Shown here one piece after another: positions 1 to 7,799 of a stretch of DNA of 60,053 bases. Origin of the DNA: Lachnospiraceae bacterium UBA5902 (GTDB taxonomy: Bacteria; Bacillota; Clostridia; Lachnospirales; Lachnospiraceae); assembly GCA_002431865.1 (NCBI GenBank), contig DJEI01000098.1, forward strand, positions 2,652 through 62,704, read 5' to 3'. The notes below the pieces were generated by a model. That model was not told where the DNA came from, searched no databases, and was given only the letters and a program-made list of their open reading frames with translations. The first letter of the stretch is position 1; each line of letters starts with the position of its first letter. The position numbers were made by a program, and so were the translations under genes.

Positions 1-15
1 TTTTTATTTTGTGAT

Positions 16-882
16 TTACTTTATATTTTCTATTCCATCACCTTGATAAGCAACACGGAATCTACCATAAGACACATATGTCTTAGCTTTATGTTCCGGA
101 TCAAGAGGATCTGTCACAGATATATATTTCGCGGTTCCATCTAATATACTTTCAAATGCATGTATTGCGTCCTCTATAATATCAGGATAGAGAGAATTTC
201 CAAACCCTCTGAAATCATGATGGGAATTATATATCAGCTCATATTTATCTTTCATAGAAAGTAACCGTTCAAGCCCTGCCTTTGCTTCCCGAATCCGTTC
301 TTTTTCCTGTCCCGGCTCCGGGTCTGCCAAATAATAATTACAGTTGCAGGCATCTCCAAGCAACAGTGTCTTCGTCTTGTCATCCAGAAAAACCATTTCT
401 CCAAATGTATGTCCAGGACAGTGATACGCTGTCACCGTTCTATCTCCAAGATTAAATGTCTGTCCATCCATAAGCGGCAGCTTCTCTGGTGTTTTCGGCC
501 ACGGCCGCACATCCTCATCCAAATTATAGTCATAATGTTTATTCGACCGACCAGCAATAATCTTTGCATAGTTTTTACGAAATTCTACCGTTGGAAGTGC
601 AGTCCCACTATCCCAATCCATGTCCGCCGGATGGATATAGACAGAATCAAAGAACCCGGCTCCTCCAATGTGGTCGCCATGGTTATGGGACGCCACAACA
701 TCATATGGCTTATCTGTTATCCTGTGCTCTATAACCCATCTGAGATCACCGATTCCTGTTCCACAGTCTATGACTAACGCCCGTGTACTTCCAACAATCA
801 CAAACACGCTCACACAGTCAAATTCATCGATCTCAAAAATTCCATCCGCAAACTCATAATATGGCAATTTTCTCGTCACCAT
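16..882 (-). CDS. MBL-fold metallo-hydrolase
   Basis: Predicted metal-dependent hydrolase of the metallo-beta-lactamase fold, 288 residues. The signature HNHGDH is at residues 66-71; further probable metal ligands are His158 in CPGHT, Asp177 in LLGDA and His221/222 in NSHHD. No signal peptide is visible, so it should be cytoplasmic. The gene starts 3 bases after the permease stop, with AAGG about 8 bases before its ATG, so it is the last gene of the sugar-transporter operon. The substrate cannot be read from sequence; a role on the imported compound or a derivative is inference. Family sure, function open. Confidence 0.85.
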   Translation of the reverse strand: MVTRKLPYYEFADGIFEIDEFDCVSVFVIVGSTRALVIDCGTGIGDLRWVIEHRITDKPYDVVASHNHGDHIGGAGFFDSVYIHPADMDWDSGTALPTVEFRKNYAKIIAGRSNKHYDYNLDEDVRPWPKTPEKLPLMDGQTFNLGDRTVTAYHCPGHTFGEMVFLDDKTKTLLLGDACNCNYYLADPEPGQEKERIREAKAGLERLLSMKDKYELIYNSHHDFRGFGNSLYPDIIEDAIHAFESILDGTAKYISVTDPLDPEHKAKTYVSYGRFRVAYQGDGIENIK

Positions 883-885
883 GTC

Positions 886-1848
886 TCACGCCTTCTTTCT
901 CTTCTGTCCTCCCTGGTAGCAGTCGATCGCTACTGCGAGAAGCAGGATAAGTCCCTTAATGACACTCTGGAAGTTGGAATTAACACCCATCAGCACAAGT
1001 CCGTTATCGAGGATACCAAGGATGATAACACCTACAACCGTACCACTGATCTTTCCTTCACCTCCGGCGATGCTGACACCACCTAAGCAGGCTGCCGTCA
1101 TACAGTCAAATGCATAGGAGCTTCCTGCGCCCGGCTGCGATGCATTTGTTCTGGCAACCATGATGATTGCTGCGATGCTGGCTGCAAACCCTGCAAAGGA
1201 ATACACGAGTACAGTCAGCTTATTAACATTGATACCTGCAAGTCTGGCTGCTTCTTTGTTTCCGCCAAGTGCATAAATATTTCTGCCAAGGTACGTCTTG
1301 TTCATGACAATCCAGCCAAATACGATAAAAATCACAAACAGAATAACCGGAATCGGAATTGGCCCGATATATCCCTGTCCTACTGTCAAAAATGCTTTCG
1401 GCATACCAGTAATCGGATAGCCGCCGGTAATCAGATATGCTACACCCTGTAAAACAAGCATCATAGCAAGTGTTACAATGATCGGTGCGATATGCAGCTT
1501 GATTGCAACAACACCATTGATTGCTCCAAATGCAATACCGAGTGCGATACCGATAATCACTGCAACGGGTATCGGCAGCCCGACATTTACCATACAATAG
1601 CCCATAACCATGCCGACTACCGCCATAATTCCTCCGACCGACAAATCCATGCCTCCGCCGATCATGACCATCGTTACTCCGATTACAACGATACCAAAAA
1701 TAGATACCTGACGTAAAATATTAATCAAATTTGCTACAGACAAAAAGTTCGGTGCAATAATCGAAAAAATAACGATGACTGCCACCAGAAATACATATAT
1801 ACCAAATTTCTTATAAAAGGTTATAAATTTATTACTTGTTTTTTCCAT
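886..1848 (-). CDS. ribose-type ABC transporter permease (RbsC-like)
   Basis: Inner-membrane permease of the RbsC/BPD_transp_2 family, 320 residues with about 8-10 hydrophobic segments starting near residue 14. The family motif GGGMDLSVGG is near residues 64-73 and the ATPase-contacting loop ALGGNKEAARLAGI is in the last third. It should form the pore of a sugar or nucleoside importer with the neighbouring RbsA-like ATPase and binding lipoprotein. Its ATG overlaps the 3' end of the ATPase gene by 17 bases and has GGAGGCGAGG just upstream, so the two are translationally coupled. The substrate is not readable; ribose-like sugars are typical of the family. Confidence 0.9.
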   Translation of the reverse strand: MEKTSNKFITFYKKFGIYVFLVAVIVIFSIIAPNFLSVANLINILRQVSIFGIVVIGVTMVMIGGGMDLSVGGIMAVVGMVMGYCMVNVGLPIPVAVIIGIALGIAFGAINGVVAIKLHIAPIIVTLAMMLVLQGVAYLITGGYPITGMPKAFLTVGQGYIGPIPIPVILFVIFIVFGWIVMNKTYLGRNIYALGGNKEAARLAGINVNKLTVLVYSFAGFAASIAAIIMVARTNASQPGAGSSYAFDCMTAACLGGVSIAGGEGKISGTVVGVIILGILDNGLVLMGVNSNFQSVIKGLILLLAVAIDCYQGGQKRKKA

Positions 1849-3340
1849 GTTCCTCGCCTCCTGATGCTAGATCCAGAATATAATTCTGATCAAATTCTGA
1901 TTTCGCAAGTTCTCCGGTCTTTCTGCCCTCATAGATGGTGATAATCCGGTCAGACATACCCAAAAGCTCCGGCATATCTGAACTTACCATAATGATCGCT
2001 TTTCCTTCTCCGGCAAGCTGATTCATTAGTTTGTATATCTCTTGTTTGGCACCGACATCAATTCCACGGGTCGGCTCATCAAAGATGATAATTTCACTGT
2101 TTGCCGCGAGTGTCTTTGCAATTACAACCTTCTGCTGATTACCTCCTGACAGATTTTCCACCCGTTGTTCCAGAGACGGTGTTTTGATCTGAAATTTTTT
2201 CTCATAATCTTTTGCAATACGGTTTTCCTGCTTCGTATCAACAAATGGTCCTTTTGAAATACCACGCAGGTTGTTTACAACAATATTCCATTTAATACTC
2301 ATACGTAAAAATACGCCATGTGCTTTCCGGTCTTCCGGGATATAGCCAATCCCATGCCGGATTGCTTCCTGGCAGGTACGAATATGCTGCTCTTTTCCAT
2401 TAATATATATTTTTCCGCTTTCAATCGGATCGGCACCATAGATCACCCGCATGAGTTCGGTTCGTCCAGCACCGACCAGACCGGCAAATCCAAGGATTTC
2501 TCCCCGGTGCAGGGTAAACGAAATATCATGATCTCCATTTCCTGTCAGATGCTCTACCCGTAATGCTTCCTCGCCAATCTGACTGGTACGCGACGGATAA
2601 GATTCTTTAAGCTCACGGCCTGCCATCATCGTAATCAGTTTCTGCCGGTTGATGTCTTTTATATTTTCTGTTCCCACATAGCAGCCATCCCGCATAACCG
2701 TTACGCGGTCTGCAAGCTCAAACAGTTCTTCTAACCGGTGGGAGATAAAGATAATCGTCACGCCCTTTGCTTTCAGTTCCCGTACAATCCGAAACAGCGT
2801 TTCTACTTCGCTTACCGTAAGTGGGGCGGTCGGCTCATCCATAATCAGTATCTTTACATTCCGGCTGACTGCCTTTGCAATTTCGACGAGCTGCTGATGT
2901 GCCGGTGACATCGTTTTTACCTGCTTGGATACATCGATATCTACCTGCAGATCATCGAATATTTTTTTCGCACGGGCTTCCCGATCCTTGATATCACAAA
3001 ATGCCCCCGGCTTTGTCTTGTCACCGAGAAATACATTTTCTGCTGCGCTGATGCCCGGCACCAGCGTAAATTCCTGATAGATAACCTCGATCCCCAGATC
3101 TTTTGCCAGCTTCGGTGTCATCTGATTGTATTTTCTGCCTTCCAGCTCAATCGTTCCGGAATCCGGAACGATTGCTCCCGACAATACCTTGATCAGGGTT
3201 GATTTTCCTGCTCCGTTTTCACCGATCAGAGCATGGATTTCGCCTTCCTCTACATCGAAAGATACATCATTGATTGCAATAACGCCGGGATATGTTTTTA
3301 CGATATTTTTTACACTCAGTATGTTTTTCACAGAGTTCAT
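1832..3340 (-). CDS. ribose-type ABC transporter ATP-binding protein (RbsA-like)
   Basis: Double-domain ATPase of the sugar importer, 502 residues, usual RbsA/MglA length. Domain 1 has Walker A GENGAGKST at residues 40-48 and Walker B ILIMDEPT. Domain 2 has the family's typical degenerate P-loop GLVGAGRTE but an intact signature LSGGNQQ and Walker B IIIFDEPT. It energises import with the RbsC-like permease downstream. Start choice: the annotated ATG directly abuts AGAAAGGGG with no spacer, while a GTG three codons later (3329-3331) has a 9-base spacer, so the true start may be that GTG. A stem-loop separates this gene from the binding-protein gene. Confidence 0.93.
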   Translation of the reverse strand: MNSVKNILSVKNIVKTYPGVIAINDVSFDVEEGEIHALIGENGAGKSTLIKVLSGAIVPDSGTIELEGRKYNQMTPKLAKDLGIEVIYQEFTLVPGISAAENVFLGDKTKPGAFCDIKDREARAKKIFDDLQVDIDVSKQVKTMSPAHQQLVEIAKAVSRNVKILIMDEPTAPLTVSEVETLFRIVRELKAKGVTIIFISHRLEELFELADRVTVMRDGCYVGTENIKDINRQKLITMMAGRELKESYPSRTSQIGEEALRVEHLTGNGDHDISFTLHRGEILGFAGLVGAGRTELMRVIYGADPIESGKIYINGKEQHIRTCQEAIRHGIGYIPEDRKAHGVFLRMSIKWNIVVNNLRGISKGPFVDTKQENRIAKDYEKKFQIKTPSLEQRVENLSGGNQQKVVIAKTLAANSEIIIFDEPTRGIDVGAKQEIYKLMNQLAGEGKAIIMVSSDMPELLGMSDRIITIYEGRKTGELAKSEFDQNYILDLASGGEEHGKNK

Positions 3341-3350
3341 CCCCTTTCTA

Positions 3351-3383
3351 AGAATGCCTCCGATGATTCACCAGAGGCATTCT
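3351..3383 (-). other. intercistronic stem-loop between binding protein and ATPase genes
   Basis: The arms AGAATGCCTC (3351-3360) and GAGGCATTCT (3374-3383) are perfectly complementary with a 13-base loop. On the minus strand it is preceded by an A run and not followed by a U run, so it is not a classical terminator in the direction of the operon. This position, just after a binding-protein gene, commonly protects the upstream message from 3' decay and lowers expression of the downstream genes (known for maltose- and ribose-type operons; inferred here). Confidence 0.65.
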
Positions 3384-3394
3384 TTTTGCAATCT

Positions 3395-4354
3395 TTATTT
3401 GTCTTCTGTATAGTAATCTGCAATATTTGCCTTTGTAACTGCATGGATTGGAGATTCTACTGCCTGATCAAAGGTCTTTCCATCAATTAATTCCTGAATA
3501 CAATTTGCCATAACGCCTCCAACCGGCTCGAAATACATTGTACCACGCATGCATGTTCCATCATTGATACCCTTTAATGCCTGATTGGTTCCGTCACAGG
3601 CAAACACTCCAAAATTCTCGTTATCCTTGCCTGCTGCCTTCACTGCCTCTACAGCTTCCACGGCCGCTGCATCACCATAGCACACAATTCCATTCAGGTC
3701 TGAATATTTCTGAAGCATCGTCTCTGTGGTTGTCGTTCCGGAGCCTACAACATCCTTACCGATATCAACAACCTCCAAAATATTGACATTCGGTGCTTTC
3801 TCCTTGATTGCATCCTGGATACCCTGTCCACGATCCTGCATATCCTGATTCTGGTAGGTTGTATATACTACAATGTTTCCTTTACCTCCAAGCTGACTGT
3901 TCAGCCAGTCTGCTGCCATATCACCAATCTGTGTTCCGATAGAATACTGATCCGTTGTAATTACTACATCATGCACCGCTGTTTCAACGCCACATTCGAT
4001 GATCTTGACACCCTTGTCCTGTGCTGCCTTCAGCGCATCATCACAGGAAGTATCAGATACCATTGCTACAATATAGTTACATTTTCCGGTTACCATATTC
4101 TCGATTGCAGATACGGCTGCTGCCGAATCATTATCAAAGCTTGCGGATACATAATCCCATCCACGATTGTCACATTCCTCGTGAAGCTTCTCATCGATTC
4201 CAATCATAAATTCCGTCTGCAGTGTCGGTGCCAGGAATCCTACCTTTACACCACCTCCGGACGTGCCGCCCTTTCCTGCAGAGCATCCTGTCATCATCGC
4301 AACTGTCATAACTACCGCCAGTAAAACGCCAAACAATTTCTTTCGTTTTTTCAT
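3395..4354 (-). CDS. sugar-binding lipoprotein of ribose-type ABC transporter
   Basis: Extracellular solute-binding protein of the periplasmic-binding type 1 fold (RbsB/peripla_BP_4), 319 residues from the chosen start. A lysine-rich N terminus and hydrophobic core run into the lipobox MMTGC, placing the lipid-modified Cys at residue 24. The start ATG at 4352-4354 is chosen because AGGAGG lies 8 bases upstream; an ATG two codons earlier is only 2 bases from that site. It delivers ligand to the RbsA/RbsC-like pair downstream. It is the first gene after a sigma-A-like promoter at 4465-4493, so it is probably expressed separately from the regulator genes upstream. Confidence 0.93.
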   Translation of the reverse strand: MKKRKKLFGVLLAVVMTVAMMTGCSAGKGGTSGGGVKVGFLAPTLQTEFMIGIDEKLHEECDNRGWDYVSASFDNDSAAAVSAIENMVTGKCNYIVAMVSDTSCDDALKAAQDKGVKIIECGVETAVHDVVITTDQYSIGTQIGDMAADWLNSQLGGKGNIVVYTTYQNQDMQDRGQGIQDAIKEKAPNVNILEVVDIGKDVVGSGTTTTETMLQKYSDLNGIVCYGDAAAVEAVEAVKAAGKDNENFGVFACDGTNQALKGINDGTCMRGTMYFEPVGGVMANCIQELIDGKTFDQAVESPIHAVTKANIADYYTEDK

Positions 4355-4464
4355 AGTCATTTCCTCCTCATTTCTTTGTTTTTCTTCCGTCAGATACAGG
4401 GAAAATGGCAGAAGCACATCCGGCTTCCGGTGGGATCATTTTGCTGTATCTTTCTGATGGTTTT

Positions 4465-4493
4465 ATTATATGGAGGATCCAGCCTTCCCACAA
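4465..4493 (-). promoter_or_regulatory. promoter of sugar transporter operon
   Basis: Reading the minus strand, TTGTGG (4488-4493) and TATAAT (4465-4470) are separated by 17 bases. It lies about 110 bases before the start of the binding-lipoprotein gene. A direct repeat AAATCC with a 13-base period (4507-4512 and 4520-4525 as GGATTT on the plus strand) sits just upstream of the -35 box, a plausible site for the AraC-type regulator encoded at 7800-9392 (inference). Confidence 0.65.
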
Positions 4494-4525
4494 TTGGACA
4501 AGTTTCGGATTTAGGGAGAGGATTT

Positions 4526-5434
4526 TCAGTTCTTTCTCTCCCTGGCGAAAATAACAACCGCAATTACAAGAATTCCGATTTCCCAGATGTAAGAAAAATA
4601 GTTATAAAGGGAAAGTCCCGCCGACAGATTCAGAAGAAGTACCATGGACAGGCTCCCAAGGACAGCCCCATACAGGTGTCCTTTTCCTTTTAGAAAGTTC
4701 ATTCCACCAAGACACGCTGCCGCAATTACCGGATACAGATATCCCTTTCCAATACCTGCACTACCGCCATTGGTAATAAACAAAAAAATAATTGCCACCT
4801 GGGAAAATACAACGCCACTGATTCCGCAGATAATCATGCGGCAGACATCCGAACGGATTCCACTATTCCGAACCAATGTTTCATTTTCTCCCAGCATCCG
4901 TATGTATTTCCCATAATATGTATGTGTCAGCAGCACTTGCAGGAACACGTAAATCACAACTGCAATGCCGAAAAAAATCATCCAGAACATATGGGAACCA
5001 TAGTAATTTTTTGTGATTGGTGCCTGTATCGTATCCCCGAACACAGCAGCTATGCCTTGATAGATCTGCTGCAAAATAAAGGTCAGCAAAATAGGATTTA
5101 CACGGATTTTGCCAATCAGAAGTCCCTTTGCCATCCCGAACAGCATCTGTGCCAGTATCATAACTGTTAAGCTCACCCAGACCGAAAAACCTGCCCGCAG
5201 GCATAGTCCGCCCAGGCATGTCGCCATTGCGATTTCCGCCATAAATGCGAAATCTAAAACACCGCTCAGCATCTCGAGCGAGAGTCCCATCGTCAACAGT
5301 ACGATAATCACAAACTGATGCAGCACATAATCCGCAGAAAGTCTGGTGGAAAGTATGATGGAAAGCATCATTATCAGAAGCACATTTCCAATTTCCATAT
5401 GGTGTTTATCATAAAATGATTGTATATTCTTCAA
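4526..5434 (-). CDS. RbsC-like permease paralogue of unknown role
   Basis: A 302-residue polytopic membrane protein homologous to the RbsC-like permease at 886-1848. Shared features in the same order include the D-containing motif LSGVLDFAF (in place of GGGMDLSVG), the cytoplasmic loop MLGENETLVRNSGI, and AAACLGGMNFLKGKG. Start is TTG at 5432-5434: it overlaps the TGA of the preceding gene (TTGA) and has GGAGG 7 bases upstream. It is paired with an ATPase homologue that has lost its nucleotide-binding motifs, and no binding-protein gene lies between them. It may form a sensory rather than a transport complex (inference); it could also borrow the intact ATPase downstream. Confidence 0.8.
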   Translation of the reverse strand: MKNIQSFYDKHHMEIGNVLLIMMLSIILSTRLSADYVLHQFVIIVLLTMGLSLEMLSGVLDFAFMAEIAMATCLGGLCLRAGFSVWVSLTVMILAQMLFGMAKGLLIGKIRVNPILLTFILQQIYQGIAAVFGDTIQAPITKNYYGSHMFWMIFFGIAVVIYVFLQVLLTHTYYGKYIRMLGENETLVRNSGIRSDVCRMIICGISGVVFSQVAIIFLFITNGGSAGIGKGYLYPVIAAACLGGMNFLKGKGHLYGAVLGSLSMVLLLNLSAGLSLYNYFSYIWEIGILVIAVVIFARERKN

Positions 5435-6831
5435 ACAATCACCTCCAGCCGGTCCGCAACATCTACGCAGATCTTACTTTCGTTTTCAAGCAGAAGCACC
5501 CCGCTGCCTCTCCCCACAATCTCCCGCAATTCTCTCTTCAACCATGCAACTTCCCGAACATTTAGATTTTGCAGTATATTTTTTAGTATCAGCACACGAG
5601 GATGAAACAGCTTATAACGATAAATTCCTATTTTCCACGCTTCTGTCTCAGGGTTCAACAGCTCAATTTCCTGTCTGTCCGTTCCAAGGAAATTGTCTTC
5701 CAATATATACTTTTGCTGTTTCTGATAAAAACCAAGCACGGAACATATACGGGGATATGTTGGCAAAAGAATGTTTTCCTCGTTAGTCAGATTCTCACAG
5801 ATTTCTGTATGATTTCCGTATTCCATAAGTGCAATCCGGTGTTTCATAAGATCCTGTATATTTTTATATGGGATGACCTGACTATCCATTTCAAATCGCG
5901 ACCGCGTATCATTCGCATGAAGGATATCCGTCCATAACATGTCCACCTGCTCAGGCGTTCCCAGTGCTGCAAGAATTTCTCCTTCCTTCATCGAAAGTTG
6001 CTGCTGCCAGACACCATCCCTCAATATCTCCCACACAAAGAACTCACCTGGTCGGATTTGTGTTTTCACACTGGCGTGGTGGGCAATTTGAGGTCGGGTA
6101 TCCGCAGGTTTTAACCCCCGTTTCAAAATTGCGTCAATCATCCATTTATCTTCATCCTGCCAGATTTTTTTATAGATTGTATGATGCCGGAACAAAATCA
6201 CTTCATCAAAAAAAGGATCTTCAAAATCCGCCCGGTTATCAATCGATATAATCGTAATCCCTTCCTGTTTCAATTGATTCACAAATTGTCTCAGTTTCTG
6301 TCGTTCTTCTCCCGGAAAGCACGCTACGATTCCCCGTAAAACAAGAACGCGTGCGCCCTGTGTGATTGCACGCACAATTCCGATCAAAATGCGATCCCCA
6401 TATTTCAGATGGCTGCTGTCCTCATCCGCTGCATAGGGAAGATTATATTTTTTGAGTAATTCCCGTCCTTGTATATGCAGAGCCTTTTCATTCAACCAGA
6501 TTTTTCGTAAACTGTTTCTACGTAGCAAAAACAGGTTCTCACTGACATCAAGGGAATCCATATATACCGTATCTTTTGAAATCACAAAAATACCAGCATC
6601 CTCAAAATCCCGTTTTCCCTCCGGTTTCCATCGCTCACCATTTAAGTAAATCCGTCCTCTGGTCAGCATTCCCTTTCCGTCAAAAAAATCCGCCAATGTC
6701 TCCTTGCTGTTTTCCACCCCTGCAATTCCTATGCCATACCCATGACAGATAATCAAGTTCAACTCCTCTATCTCATGTCTGCCCGGTCTGCTGATATTCA
6801 CATGTTCCATTCGAATGATTTCATGTCTCAT
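5431..6831 (-). CDS. degenerate RbsA-like ABC ATPase homologue
   Basis: 466 residues with the two-domain layout of RbsA but with key motifs eroded. The expected Walker A site reads GVENSKET, the signature region reads LKYGDRI, and the expected Walker B (ILILDEPT in true ATPases) reads VLVLRGIVACF. The second half keeps the length but no recognisable P-loop. ATP hydrolysis is therefore unlikely. The gene is not broken: it has a long open frame, overlaps the paralogous permease by 4 bases, and follows the histidine kinase gene by 39 bases. Only a weak site (GGAAA) precedes the ATG at 6829-6831. A structural or signalling role with the adjacent kinase is inferred. Confidence 0.75.
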   Translation of the reverse strand: MRHEIIRMEHVNISRPGRHEIEELNLIICHGYGIGIAGVENSKETLADFFDGKGMLTRGRIYLNGERWKPEGKRDFEDAGIFVISKDTVYMDSLDVSENLFLLRRNSLRKIWLNEKALHIQGRELLKKYNLPYAADEDSSHLKYGDRILIGIVRAITQGARVLVLRGIVACFPGEERQKLRQFVNQLKQEGITIISIDNRADFEDPFFDEVILFRHHTIYKKIWQDEDKWMIDAILKRGLKPADTRPQIAHHASVKTQIRPGEFFVWEILRDGVWQQQLSMKEGEILAALGTPEQVDMLWTDILHANDTRSRFEMDSQVIPYKNIQDLMKHRIALMEYGNHTEICENLTNEENILLPTYPRICSVLGFYQKQQKYILEDNFLGTDRQEIELLNPETEAWKIGIYRYKLFHPRVLILKNILQNLNVREVAWLKRELREIVGRGSGVLLLENESKICVDVADRLEVIV

Positions 6832-6870
6832 AATTCATTTCCACTTTTTCTTCCCTGTTCATTTCCAGAA

Positions 6871-7767
6871 TCACAGATTGTTTCTGTTTTCTTTCTTTGG
6901 AAGCCAGATTTCTACATCTGTTCCGATTCCTGTTGTACTATAGATACGAATGCCATAATCTCCCCCAAAGGCGAGCCGGATCCGCTCATTCACATTACTT
7001 AATGCGATCCCATTTCCGTGCATCTCATTCCTGTGCGTTCCGCTTCCGTCCACACCTGGTGTCTCTACTTGCATGGTTCCATCGCTGCCACTCTCATGAC
7101 CATCCTCGACCTGTCCAAGTGCCTGTCTCATGGATACAAGTGTATCCCAGTCAATCCCTGTTCCATTATCAGATATCACAACAACCAGTTCCTGCTCCGT
7201 TGTGTAAATCCGTATTGTCACTCTGCCATTTTCAGCTTTCGTCTCTAAACCATGAAAAATAGCATTTTCAACAATCGGCTGGAGGGAAAGTTTGGGAATC
7301 AGGTAATTCTCAACTTTTTCCTTATCATCCTCCACTTTAATCTCCATGGTAAATTTATTTTCAAACCGATAGCTCTGAATAAGAAAATAATTCTCAATAT
7401 TCCGGAGTTCATCACGAATAGTAACAATATTTTCCTTATTGCTGATGCTATATCGGAAAAAAGCAGCCAACGCTTTCGCCATACGCGCAATGCTGTCACA
7501 TTCATATAGGAGCGCCTCACTCCTTATACATTCCAGCGTATTGTACAAAAAATGTGGATTGATCTGACTTTGCAGCGCTGCAATTTTCGCCTGTTTATTC
7601 TGCACTTTTACAGAATATTCCTCCTGTAATTTCTGCTGCACGCGCTGTTTTTCCTGATACTCAACCTCCAGTTTTTTTATTTTTTTCTTTTGCATCTGAT
7701 GCATCAAAAGGATTGTCCCAACCCAGACGATCACAGCACCCACACATATACAGATTATTTTTCCCAT
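6871..7767 (-). CDS. LytS/YesM-type sensor histidine kinase without extracytoplasmic domain
   Basis: 298 residues from the ATG at 7765-7767, chosen because AAGAGGAAATGAC precedes it; a TTG further upstream (7801-7803) overlaps the regulator stop but has no ribosome site. One membrane segment at residues 4-22, a coiled coil at about 25-65, then the His_kinase domain with phospho-accepting His72 in QINPHFLYNT, and an HATPase_c domain with DNGTGID. Unlike most YesM-type kinases it has no periplasmic or Cache-type sensor region between two membrane helices. It should phosphorylate the response regulator encoded just upstream. Signal input probably comes from a partner protein (inference). Confidence 0.88.
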   Translation of the reverse strand: MGKIICICVGAVIVWVGTILLMHQMQKKKIKKLEVEYQEKQRVQQKLQEEYSVKVQNKQAKIAALQSQINPHFLYNTLECIRSEALLYECDSIARMAKALAAFFRYSISNKENIVTIRDELRNIENYFLIQSYRFENKFTMEIKVEDDKEKVENYLIPKLSLQPIVENAIFHGLETKAENGRVTIRIYTTEQELVVVISDNGTGIDWDTLVSMRQALGQVEDGHESGSDGTMQVETPGVDGSGTHRNEMHGNGIALSNVNERIRLAFGGDYGIRIYSTTGIGTDVEIWLPKKENRNNL

Positions 7768-7799
7768 GTCATTTCCTCTTCTTGTTCCTGCTTTATCTG

